A DNA stretch of 16,707 bases from assembly GCA_023390785.1 (NCBI GenBank), contig JAEWCE010000370.1, positions 1 to 16,707 on the forward strand, in the 5' to 3' direction. The number at the start of each line of letters is the position of its first letter. The stretch's first letter is position 1. Of the stretch, positions 7,727-14,992 are shown one piece after another. The notes under the pieces are model-generated. The model had not been told where the DNA came from, ran no database searches, and worked only from the letters and a program-made list of their open reading frames with translations. The stretch comes from Pseudomonadota bacterium. GTDB lineage: Bacteria > Pseudomonadota > Alphaproteobacteria > Rhizobiales > Devosiaceae. Made by a program: the position numbers and the translations under genes.

Positions 7727-8191
7727 TTAGTCGGCGTCTCGGTAGATTTTGCCGCGCTGCCGCACCGGCTCGAGCAGCTCGAGCCCGCCAGGCTCCACGT
7801 CGAAACCGACGGGGAACGGCGGACGGACCTCCATGCCGATGGCGCGCATGACCCGCGCGTCGCGGTAGTAGCAGCGCGCCGTTACCACCTCGCAGGCGCG
7901 CGCCAGATCGGGATGCAGAGTGCGGAACCTTGTAAGGACCGTCAGTTGCTCGTCCGGCGGCAAGACATTGAGCCGCCGGGGAGCGAGCGCATCGACGGCC
8001 ACGACGGCGCGACGCAGGACGGCCTGGTCGCGGCGCGCCGTGCGCACGATGTCGGCGAAGATGCTCGCGTCGTCGGCGCCGGGAAGCGAAAGCCCGGTGT
8101 CGGCGGGGATGATGTGGCCGGCGATCGCCCGCAGGGTCTCGCGCTCGGCGTCGGAAAAATCGGCGGGGGGAGCGGGTTCGGTCATCGTCAT
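7727..8191 (-). CDS. Gluconate 2-dehydrogenase subunit 3-like small subunit, without Tat signal
   Basis: This 154-residue protein follows the GMC dehydrogenase with a one-base TGATG stop/start overlap, so the two are translated together. The segments SDAERETLRAIAGHIIPADT near residues 13-32 and the later RCYYRD resemble the small (gamma, subunit 3) family that partners GMC dehydrogenases of the gluconate/fructose/glucose type. In that family the small subunit usually carries a twin-arginine signal that exports the complex. Here the N-terminus MTMTEPAPPADFSD has no RR motif or hydrophobic stretch. A second in-frame ATG at 8185 is an alternative start. It probably acts as chaperone and stabilising partner of the large subunit. 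Confidence 0.8.
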   Translation of the reverse strand: MTMTEPAPPADFSDAERETLRAIAGHIIPADTGLSLPGADDASIFADIVRTARRDQAVLRRAVVAVDALAPRRLNVLPPDEQLTVLTRFRTLHPDLARACEVVTARCYYRDARVMRAIGMEVRPPFPVGFDVEPGGLELLEPVRQRGKIYRDAD

Positions 8192-9798
8192 CAGTCGAAC
8201 AGGTCGTAGATGCGGGATTTGATCTGGTCGGCGATGTAGAGCGCGATGGCCTGGATGGTGGACGTCGGATTGACGCCGCCGCTGGTGACGAACACGCTGC
8301 CGTCGATGACGAACAGGTTCTTGACATCGTGGCTGCGGCCCCACGCATTGACCACCGAGCGGCGCGGATCGGCGCCCATGCGGGCGGTGCCCATCAGATG
8401 CCAGCCGGCATAGGGCAGCGGTGAGCGCGACGTGACCTTGTAGGCGCCGGCGGCCTCGAGGATTTCACGACCGCGCTGCACCGAGTAATCGAGCATGCGC
8501 GTCGAGTTCTCGCTGAGGCGGTAGGTGAGCTTCGGCGCCGGGATGCCGTTGCTGTCGCGCAACTGCGGATCGAGGGTGACGCGATTGATCTCTTCGGGAA
8601 GGTCCTCGCAGATCGACACCATGCCGGCACTGTGATCGAAGATGCGGCGGAAGGCCGAGTGGTGCCCGCTGCCCCACGGCACGAGGCCGTCGGCCATGCC
8701 ATTGATGGCGACCGTGACCGGCCCTTGCCCGCGCGAAAACTGGTAGCTGTAGCCGCGCACGAAATCACGGCTCGGATCGGTCTCGTAGAATTGCATGCTC
8801 CACACGCAGATATGCGGGCCGCGATAGCCGTCCATCGGTTGGTCGAAATAGCCGCGGATCTGCGCGTAGGGATGCAGCATGAGGTTCTTGCCGACGAGGC
8901 CGCTCGAATTGGCAAGGCCGCTGGGGAAATATTCGGACGCCGAGTTGAGCAGCAACCGCGGCGTTCCGACGCCATTGCTCGCCATCACCACGATGCTTGC
9001 CGGCTGGAAGATTTCGCGATTGTCGCCATCGTAATAATAGACGCCGGTGGCCATGCGCTCGGCATTGGTCTCGACGCGGCTGACGCGGGCATTGGTGCGA
9101 ACCTCGACCCGGTGCCGCATGGCTTCTGGCCAATAGGTGATGTCGGTGCTGGCCTTGGCCCCCTGGGCACAGCCGGAACCGCATTGGCCCAGATTGATGC
9201 AGGGCGCGCGGCCGGCATAGTCCTGTGTGCTGATGGCGGCGTCGGACGGCCACCAATGCCAGCCGAGCCGGTTCATGGCGCCGCCGAGCGTCTTGCCCGT
9301 GCGGCCCATCGGAATGGGCGGCATCACCGCGTCCTTGGCCGGGTAGGCCGGATCGCCTGCCAGCGACGACACGCCCATCATGCGGTCGTTGACGGCGTAG
9401 AACGGCTCGAGGGTCCGGTAGTCGATCGGCCAGTCGTCGGCAGCGCCATCGAGCGTCTTCACCCGGAAGTCGGAGGGGTGGAGGCGCGGGAAATGCGCCG
9501 CATAGAGCATCGTTCCTCCGCCGACGCCGTTGAAATTGGCCACGGCAATGGGCGACTCGCTGTCGTTGATCGGATAGTCGCTCGGCCGCATGCGCACATT
9601 CGGGCTGATGGCAAAGTCGGTCGCGGCCCGCTCTTCCCAGTCGCGGCCGACACTCGGAAATTCGCCCGACTGCACCCAGCCGCCCTGCTCGAGGCAGACG
9701 ATGCGCATGCCTGTATCGGCAAGGCTCCAGGCGAATGCCGCCGCGGAGGCGCCCGCTCCCACGATAACGACGTCGACGGCTTCGGTGATTTCGGACAT
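8191..9798 (-). CDS. GMC-family FAD-dependent dehydrogenase with 3Fe-4S-type cysteine triad
   Basis: This 535-residue flavoprotein resembles the large subunits of gluconate, fructose and FAD-glucose dehydrogenases. Seen: an N-terminal dinucleotide fold VVIVGAGASAAAFAWSLADTG (about 10-30) with Glu37; a GMC loop NGVGGGTMLYAAHFPR at about 90-105; HLMGTARMG with catalytic His467; and SGGVNPTSTIQAIA with Asn510. Cys200, Cys206 and Cys210 (CINLGQCGSGC) have the C-x5-C-x3-C spacing of the 3Fe-4S ligands in bacterial FAD-glucose dehydrogenase. There is no signal peptide. The ATG at 9798 has an AAGG site upstream. It likely oxidises the imported sugar or a derivative; the electron acceptor is not encoded nearby. 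Confidence 0.9.
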   Translation of the reverse strand: MSEITEAVDVVIVGAGASAAAFAWSLADTGMRIVCLEQGGWVQSGEFPSVGRDWEERAATDFAISPNVRMRPSDYPINDSESPIAVANFNGVGGGTMLYAAHFPRLHPSDFRVKTLDGAADDWPIDYRTLEPFYAVNDRMMGVSSLAGDPAYPAKDAVMPPIPMGRTGKTLGGAMNRLGWHWWPSDAAISTQDYAGRAPCINLGQCGSGCAQGAKASTDITYWPEAMRHRVEVRTNARVSRVETNAERMATGVYYYDGDNREIFQPASIVVMASNGVGTPRLLLNSASEYFPSGLANSSGLVGKNLMLHPYAQIRGYFDQPMDGYRGPHICVWSMQFYETDPSRDFVRGYSYQFSRGQGPVTVAINGMADGLVPWGSGHHSAFRRIFDHSAGMVSICEDLPEEINRVTLDPQLRDSNGIPAPKLTYRLSENSTRMLDYSVQRGREILEAAGAYKVTSRSPLPYAGWHLMGTARMGADPRRSVVNAWGRSHDVKNLFVIDGSVFVTSGGVNPTSTIQAIALYIADQIKSRIYDLFD

Positions 9799-9821
9799 GA
9801 ACGACTGCCTTGGCGCGACTG

Positions 9822-11054
9822 TCAGATCGCCAGCTTTGTCGGCACCGACCGCTTGCTGGGACCGAGCAGCGGATTGGGTGGGTGCTTTGCCAAGGCCGCC
9901 TCGTTGGGCTCGGTGCCCCAGCCGGGACGATCCGGCAGGATCAGGTAGCCGTCCCTGTACTCCGGCAGGTGCGTGAACAGCTCGTGGTCCCACGACACCC
10001 GGTCCATGTCGGTTTCCATGATGCGGAAATTGGGGACGGCGGCGCTGAAATGCGCGTTCATCATGGTCGCGAGATGCCCATAGAAATTGTGGGGCGCAAC
10101 GTTCACCTCGTAGGCGGCGGCCGCCGCCGCGATCTTCAGCGACTGCCAGACGCCGTTCCAGGGCGTATCGACGATGGCGACGTCCACCGACTGGTTCTGG
10201 AAATACGGCAGGAACTGCTGCAGGCCGATCAGGGTCTCGCACGACGAAATCGGCGCTTTGCTCTGCGAGCGGATATAGGCCAGTGCCTTGGGATCGAGCG
10301 TGTCGATTTCGATCCAGAACAGGTCGAGGTCCGCCAGCGCCCGCACGAAGTTGAGATAGCCCTCGGTTCGCGCGTTGAAGTTGAGATCGACGAGGATATC
10401 CATGTCCGGGCCGGTTTCTTCGCGGATCACGCTCAAATGCTTGTGCAGGTCGCGCACCGTCTTGCGCTCGACATTTCGACCGGGCTCGTAGGGGCCGCCC
10501 ATGCCGGGACCCCAGCCCTTGATACGATCCTGCTCGTCGTAGTGGAAGATATTGGTCTTGAGCGCCGTGAAGCCCTGCTCGACGACCTCGCGCGAAATCT
10601 TGCGCACGCCCTTGATGTCGACGATCCCCATCTCGGGTGGATAGTGGTCGACCCTGGTGCGGTATGACACGCAATGCGACCAGTAAACGCGCAGCTTGTC
10701 GCGCAGCTTGCCGCCGAACAGCACATAGCACGGAACATCGAGCGACTTGGCCTTTAGGTCGAGCAGCGCGTTCTCGATGGCGCCGAGCGCCTCGCCGACG
10801 ACTCCGCCCCAGCCCGGGCGCGTCATGTTCCGCAAATCCTCGTAGATGTGCTCGTGGTACATGGCACTCTGGCCGATCAGGCGATGGCTCAGGTCGTTGA
10901 TGATCTGCGCAACGCCTGGCGAGCCGAAATTGACGTCGAACTCCGACCAGCCCACAGTTCCATCCTCGGCCGTGATCTTGAGGAACTGATAGTTCCTCCA
11001 CGAGATGTTCGCCGACAGAGTCTTGACTTCGCTGATAATTGCCTTGTTGCGCAT
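9822..11054 (-). CDS. Enolase-superfamily enzyme, mandelate racemase/muconate lactonising-like
   Basis: This 410-residue protein has the capping N-domain and barrel of acid-sugar dehydratases and racemases. The metal ligands read as Asp223 (VDLNFN), Glu249 (FWIEID) and Glu273 (SSCETL). Lys166 in FTALKTNIF is on the second barrel strand, and Asp296 (IVDTPWNG) with His322 (VAPHNFYGH) could form the catalytic dyad. The second-strand motif is KTN rather than the KxK of mandelate racemase, so exact chemistry is open; dehydration of a sugar acid to a 2-keto-3-deoxy acid is the commonest role in this setting. The start at 11054 has a GAGGA ribosome site. The dehydrogenase gene begins 23 nt downstream. 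I cannot assign a named substrate. Confidence 0.88.
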   Translation of the reverse strand: MRNKAIISEVKTLSANISWRNYQFLKITAEDGTVGWSEFDVNFGSPGVAQIINDLSHRLIGQSAMYHEHIYEDLRNMTRPGWGGVVGEALGAIENALLDLKAKSLDVPCYVLFGGKLRDKLRVYWSHCVSYRTRVDHYPPEMGIVDIKGVRKISREVVEQGFTALKTNIFHYDEQDRIKGWGPGMGGPYEPGRNVERKTVRDLHKHLSVIREETGPDMDILVDLNFNARTEGYLNFVRALADLDLFWIEIDTLDPKALAYIRSQSKAPISSCETLIGLQQFLPYFQNQSVDVAIVDTPWNGVWQSLKIAAAAAAYEVNVAPHNFYGHLATMMNAHFSAAVPNFRIMETDMDRVSWDHELFTHLPEYRDGYLILPDRPGWGTEPNEAALAKHPPNPLLGPSKRSVPTKLAI

Positions 11055-11119
11055 ACTTTCCTCGAGGCGCCACCCGCCGCGGCGTGGTGGCCGGCGATCA
11101 TTTCTGGACTTGCGTTCTA

Positions 11120-11181
11120 TTCCCCGGGGGCGGGTCGATGCCGTGCCCCGGGGAAGCGATCGCGGATGCGCCCATCCGCGA
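11120..11181 (-). terminator. Two intercistronic inverted repeats after the substrate-binding protein gene
   Basis: In the 140-bp gap between the substrate-binding protein and the enolase-like gene there are two hairpins. TCGCGGATG (11160-11168) pairs with CATCCGCGA (11173-11181) across a 4-nt loop. TTCCCCGGGG (11120-11129) pairs with CCCCGGGGAA (11146-11155). Neither is followed by a T-run on the minus strand, so they more likely slow exonucleases or partly attenuate transcription than end it. Such structures commonly give higher levels of binding-protein mRNA than of the downstream genes (inference). Confidence 0.6.
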
Positions 11182-11194
11182 CCGCCCGGGAGCT

Positions 11195-12517
11195 CTACTG
11201 GAGAATTTCCGTGATCTTGTCGGACATCTCCTTCAGTGCCTCTTCCGCCGTCGCCTGGCCCGCGAGGAAGCGCGCATCCTCGTCCGCCTGCACCTGCTGC
11301 GTGGCGTCGGACTTCGGGCTACGGATTCGCCACATCTTGCCCTTCGCAGCCACGTCATAGGCCTGCTGCAAAGCGGCATAGACCGGCACCAGCCACTCCT
11401 CCGGAGGGGCACTGGCGAGTGTCGACTTGCGTGCCGGGAAAGATCCCGTAGTCGCCACGTTGATCTGCTCGCCCTGCTTAGAGGTGAGCCACTGCAGGAA
11501 GGTCCATGCTTCCTTCAGGTGCTGCGTCTTCGAGCTGATCGCCGCATTCCAGATGCCGCGATGCGTGCTGGCGCTGACGCTGCCGACAGGCATCGTCTGG
11601 ATTCCCAGATCGCCCTTCGCCAGCTTGCTGACGGTGGGATCGAGCGCGGTTGCCTTGTAGACGCTGCCCCAGGTGAACATCACGGCGGCCTGTCCCTGGC
11701 GGAATGCCGACAGCGACTCCGAGAACCCATGGCTCAGGGCGCCCGGCGGTGCGATCTCGAGCAGACGCTTCTGCGTCTCGAGGGCCTTGATGCCCGCTTC
11801 GTTGTTGAAGGCCGGCTTGCCGCTATCGTCGAGAAGCTGGCCGCCGTTGGAGTTCAGGATGGCCTGCCAGACCGTCGGCGTCAGCACGTCGCGCGAGAAG
11901 AACGTGGTGAACGGCCAGACATCAGTCTTGCCGTCGCCATCGGTGTCGAGCACCAGCTTGGGCGCCTGTTCGAAGAACTGGTCCCAGGTCAGGGCCGGCG
12001 TCGGTTCGGGCAGCCCAGCCTTCTTGTAGAGGGCGCGATTGTAGAACATGAGCAGCATGTTCGAGCGCACCGGCACGGCGTATTGGTGACCCTGCCACTC
12101 ACCGGCCGCCAGCGGCGTCGCGTTGAAATCGTCCCAGTCGTAGCCGGGATCGGTAAAGGCGGCGATTTCCGGGCCCTTAAGGTCCTGCAAAGCTCCAATT
12201 TGGGCGAGTTGCGGCACCCAGGGATCGTCCGCAAGCACGATGTCGTAGGTCGGATTGGGGTCGACGGCGTCCAGCATCATCTTGGCCAGCATCTGGGCGC
12301 CGGGCGCGCTGTCGATGGTGACCTTGATATCCGGGAAGGCCTCGTTGAACTTCGGCACCAGCAGCTTCTGCCACGTCTGGGCATAGGCATCGACTGCCAT
12401 GATGCGTATCTCGACCGGGTCGGCGGCAAGAGCCGTGCCCGTCAGAGCGGTCGCGAGCATCATGCCCGCGCCGACCCATGCCGTCAGCGGCCGAGCCGCC
12501 ATTCTACGTTTGTCCAC
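11195..12517 (-). CDS. Extracellular sugar-binding protein of CUT1 ABC transporter
   Basis: This 440-residue periplasmic solute-binding protein (family 1, MalE/UgpB-like) has a Sec signal peptide: basic MDKRRMAARP, hydrophobic core to about residue 28, and probable cleavage after ALA at 31. The mature part shows family features: SNMLLMFYNRALYKKAGLPEP, TWDQFFEQAPKL and a calcium-loop-like DTDGDGKTDVW (191-201). The GTG start at 12517 is set by an AAGGAGG site 6 nt upstream; the ATG 15 nt further in would be too far from it. It is the first gene of the operon ending at 3746. It captures the substrate and hands it to the two permeases. Confidence 0.95.
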   Translation of the reverse strand: MDKRRMAARPLTAWVGAGMMLATALTGTALAADPVEIRIMAVDAYAQTWQKLLVPKFNEAFPDIKVTIDSAPGAQMLAKMMLDAVDPNPTYDIVLADDPWVPQLAQIGALQDLKGPEIAAFTDPGYDWDDFNATPLAAGEWQGHQYAVPVRSNMLLMFYNRALYKKAGLPEPTPALTWDQFFEQAPKLVLDTDGDGKTDVWPFTTFFSRDVLTPTVWQAILNSNGGQLLDDSGKPAFNNEAGIKALETQKRLLEIAPPGALSHGFSESLSAFRQGQAAVMFTWGSVYKATALDPTVSKLAKGDLGIQTMPVGSVSASTHRGIWNAAISSKTQHLKEAWTFLQWLTSKQGEQINVATTGSFPARKSTLASAPPEEWLVPVYAALQQAYDVAAKGKMWRIRSPKSDATQQVQADEDARFLAGQATAEEALKEMSDKITEILQ

Positions 12518-12523
12518 TTGTCT

Positions 12524-12530
12524 CCTCCTT
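12524..12530 (-). promoter_or_regulatory. Strong ribosome binding site deciding a GTG start
   Basis: AAGGAGG on the minus strand lies 6 nt before GTG 12517. It fits this start and not the in-frame ATG at 12502, giving the full signal peptide with its basic N-region. Confidence 0.85.
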
Positions 12531-12563
12531 CAGTGGCTTGGAAATTCACCCTGCGTTCCGGCC

Positions 12564-12590
12564 ATATTCTATATTGTATAGAATATAGAA
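12564..12590 (-). promoter_or_regulatory. AT-rich operator palindrome in the promoter region of the sugar operon
   Basis: Arms ATATTCTATA (12564-12573) and TATAGAATAT (12577-12586) are a perfect 10-base inverted repeat around TTG. The half-site TATAGAA recurs in tandem at 12577-12583 and 12584-12590. It is conspicuously AT-rich against its surroundings and 47 nt upstream of the GTG start. On the minus strand TTGCCA (12592-12597) could be a -35 with the -10 inside the palindrome, so a bound protein would block transcription. GntR/FCD proteins bind short AT-containing palindromes, and the operon encodes one; the pairing is inference. Confidence 0.75.
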
Positions 12591-12629
12591 CATTGGCAAT
12601 GGGCGTTGGACCTGTTTTCGCCGCGGTTT

Positions 12630-13583
12630 CTAGATTTTGTCGATGAGTTCGGGCACGGCGTCGAAAATGTCCTGCGCAAGGCCATAGTCGGCGACCGAAA
12701 AGATTGGTGCGTTGGGATCCGTGTTGATGGCAACGATGATCTTGCTGTCCTGCATGCCGGCAAGGTGCTGGATAGCCCCGGAGATGCCGAGGGCGATGTA
12801 AAGTTCGGGTGCCACTACCTTTCCCGTTTGGCCGACCTGGCAATCGCTGGGCACGAAGCCCGCATCGACCGCCGCCCGCGACGCGCCGACGGCGGCGCCG
12901 AGCTTGCCCGCCAAAGGCTGGATCAATCGATCGAAATTCTCACGCGATCCCAGGGCCCGCCCGCCGGCGACCACGCGCCGGGCCGAGGCAAGATCGATGC
13001 GGTTTTTGTCATCCTGCGAGCAACCGACGAACTCCGTTCCGACGGCGAAGATCTGCTGCACGCTCACCGGCTCGATCGGCGCAATGTCCGGCCTCGCGGC
13101 GGCGGCCGCGAAAGCGGTTCGGCGGACCGTGATCACCAGTTTCGTGTCGCTCGTCTCAATCGTCTCGACGGCGTTGCCGGCGTAGGCGTACCGTTTGTAG
13201 GTCGAGGACGACACGACGTCGATCACGTCCGAGAGTTGCATGACGTCGAGTTTGGCGGCGACCCGCGGCAGGGTGCGCCGAGCGACCGCTCCGGTCGACC
13301 CTAGAATAACGTCGTAGTCATGCGCCAGGTCAAGGAGAAGCGCCGCCAGAACTTCGGCCAACTGATGCTCGAGCGCCGGATCGTCGGCGAGCAGAACGCG
13401 TCCCACGCCGTCAATCTGGCTGCAGGCCTTGGCGACCGCGTCGCATTTGTGGCCGGCGACCAGCACATCGATGCTATCCCCGATAGCTTGCGCGGCCGTT
13501 ACGACGCGCGCCGTGGCCTCCTGCAGGAGGCTGACTGCATGATCGGCCAGTATGAGAATTCGCATTGCCCGAGTTTCACTCAT
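12630..13583 (-). CDS. etfA: Electron transfer flavoprotein alpha subunit
   Basis: This 317-residue protein has the usual EtfA length. The conserved FAD domain is intact: GGRALGSRENFDRLIQPLA (about 207-225), GAAVGASRAAVDAGF (229-243), QVGQTGKVVAPELYIALGIS (249-268) and NTDPNAPIF (287-295). EtfA with EtfB carries electrons from acyl-CoA dehydrogenases to ETF:quinone oxidoreductase in the membrane. It starts 14 nt after etfB at ATG 13583; an in-frame ATG at 13565 (MRILIL) is a second possible start and neither has a strong ribosome site. No clear terminator follows, so read-through toward the sugar operon is possible. Confidence 0.95.
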   Translation of the reverse strand: MSETRAMRILILADHAVSLLQEATARVVTAAQAIGDSIDVLVAGHKCDAVAKACSQIDGVGRVLLADDPALEHQLAEVLAALLLDLAHDYDVILGSTGAVARRTLPRVAAKLDVMQLSDVIDVVSSSTYKRYAYAGNAVETIETSDTKLVITVRRTAFAAAAARPDIAPIEPVSVQQIFAVGTEFVGCSQDDKNRIDLASARRVVAGGRALGSRENFDRLIQPLAGKLGAAVGASRAAVDAGFVPSDCQVGQTGKVVAPELYIALGISGAIQHLAGMQDSKIIVAINTDPNAPIFSVADYGLAQDIFDAVPELIDKI

Positions 13584-13597
13584 CGCTTGTGGCGGTG

Positions 13598-14347
13598 CTA
13601 AAGCACCCGCGCCTCCTGCCTGAGTTTTCCCAACAACTCGTCGACGCTGCCGACCATAGTCCCGGGGCGTCGCCTCGGCGGCGTTTCCGTACGCAGCAGC
13701 GTCTGTCGCGGCGACAGATCGACCGCCAACGCCTCCGCTGTCACGGCCTCCAGCGGCTTGCTGCGCGCCTTCATGACATTGGGCAGCGAGATGTGCCGAG
13801 GCTCATTGAGCCGGAGGTCGGTGGTTATCACCGCCGGTAGCGGTACCCTGAACGTCTCGAGTCCGGCATCACCTTCGCAGGTGACCATCAACTGTCCATC
13901 AGCGCATCGCAGCTCGGAGGCAAATGTCGCCTGTGGCCAGCCGAGCAGCGATGCAAGCATCTGGCCGGTCTGCCCGCAGTCATCGTCGATGGCCTGCTTG
14001 CCCGTGAGCACCAGATCGACACCATCGCGGTCGATGATCGCACGCAGCGCCTTGGCAACCCCGAGTGGCTCGATGCGTCCGTTTGCCTCGACCAGCACGG
14101 CGCGGTCCGCACCCATCGCCAGTGCGCGTCGCAACACCTCCTCACAGCGCCGGGGGCCGATCGAAACAGCCACGATCTCCCCGGCGAGCCCGCTTTCTCT
14201 GAGGCGAATTGCTTCTTCGAGCGCGATCTCGTCGAACGGATTGATCGCGAGCTTGGCCCTCGACAGGTCAACGCCCGAGCCGTCGGGTCTGAGGCTAACC
14301 CGAATGCTGGGATCGAGAACCTGCTTGACAGCAACCAGAATTTTCAC
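13598..14347 (-). CDS. etfB: Electron transfer flavoprotein beta subunit
   Basis: This 249-residue protein has the standard EtfB length. Seen: MKILVAVKQVLDP at the start, RALAMGADRAVLVE, the AMP-site motif LTGKQAIDDDCGQTGQMLAS, and the EtfB signature LNEPRHISLPNVMKARSKPL. It dimerises with EtfA and supplies the recognition loop that docks acyl-CoA dehydrogenases. The start is GTG at 14347 with only a weak GGA upstream. The gene heads the etfBA operon under the promoter/operator at 14375-14415. Glutaryl-CoA dehydrogenase, encoded 12 kb away with the same operator, is its likely electron donor. Confidence 0.96.
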   Translation of the reverse strand: MKILVAVKQVLDPSIRVSLRPDGSGVDLSRAKLAINPFDEIALEEAIRLRESGLAGEIVAVSIGPRRCEEVLRRALAMGADRAVLVEANGRIEPLGVAKALRAIIDRDGVDLVLTGKQAIDDDCGQTGQMLASLLGWPQATFASELRCADGQLMVTCEGDAGLETFRVPLPAVITTDLRLNEPRHISLPNVMKARSKPLEAVTAEALAVDLSPRQTLLRTETPPRRRPGTMVGSVDELLGKLRQEARVL

Positions 14348-14374
14348 GCTTCGGAGTCCGCCACAGGATTATTG

Positions 14375-14415
14375 ACCGGCCAGCCGGTTATAGGCAGCGC
14401 GCATCCTGACGTCAA
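14375..14415 (-). promoter_or_regulatory. Sigma-70-type promoter with overlapping palindromic operator, etfBA
   Basis: On the minus strand TTGACG (complement of 14410-14415), a 17-nt spacer and TATAAC (complement of 14387-14392) form a near-consensus promoter. The palindrome ACCGGC-CA-GCCGGT at 14375-14388 begins inside the -10 box and covers the expected transcription start, so a bound protein would act as a repressor. The palindrome differs by one base from the one upstream of gcdH. Confidence 0.78.
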
Positions 14416-14624
14416 TGGCATCCTGCGAGGTTCGCCCCACTCATGTGGTGACGGCGGCCGGTCGAGAAACTAGCATCCAGCGTCCCGAGATTCAGCACGA
14501 TATGGAAATTAACCCGCCATTCCCCGTCACAGTAGGCGCTTGCCAACTCGCGGCGGCGGCAAAGTGCAGGGCCTAATTCTGGCCTACCTTATACACACGC
14601 ATCGACCGTTCACCTGTATGTAGC

Positions 14625-14662
14625 TGCGATGGTCGCATGATCGTTACTGCGATCTCGCATGA
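14625..14662. repeat. Pair of near-identical short palindromes
   Basis: TGCGATGGTCGCATGA (14625-14640) and TGCGATCTCGCATGA (14648-14662) are repeated in the same direction 23 bp apart. Each is itself an inverted repeat TGCGA/TCGCA with a 2-3 nt centre. The layout resembles a double operator, but no adjacent gene is identifiable. Confidence 0.55.
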
Positions 14663-14972
14663 CGTCAGCGGAGCGATCTTGGGTGGGGGCTTTCTCAGGG
14701 CAATGCGCCATTCGACGCCGGTCGACGACCATACTGGGCATATTCACAGGCCAAGATCGCCTGCGTGCCAGTCGGGAGGTCCGAGGCTGTTTCTGGCCGA
14801 CGGCACACCGGACGAAATGGTCGGCCGGGATCGGCAATTGGAGCGGCAAGGTCGTCGCCGGACCACACAGCCGCATTGCCGAACTGTTACGGCGGCCCGA
14901 GGCGGGCCATGGAGTCATCGGGCGATAAGCGATTGGTCGGATTGGAGTATGGCTTGAACGCCACAAGCATGA

Positions 14973-14992
14973 AGGCCGAGCAAGCTCGGCCT
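14973..14992. terminator. Perfect GC-rich hairpin, possible terminator
   Basis: AGGCCGAGC (14973-14981) and GCTCGGCCT (14984-14992) are perfectly complementary around AA. On the minus strand the stem is followed by TCATGCTTG, only weakly T-rich. It would end transcripts leaving the broken genes upstream on the minus strand, if it is a terminator at all. Confidence 0.5.

Noticed and set aside
9810..11073. Extension of the GMC dehydrogenase frame upstream to 11073
   Set aside because: The upstream part is the shadow of the enolase-superfamily gene. The flavoprotein fold begins right after ATG 9798, which has its own ribosome site.
12600..12629. Terminator after etfA
   Set aside because: The gap has a short CCGCGG palindrome but no extended stem with a T-run, so no terminator is claimed.
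11039..12646. A 535-residue plus-strand frame opposite the binding-protein gene
   Set aside because: The minus-strand protein has a signal peptide, strong ribosome site and solute-binding motifs. The plus frame has none.
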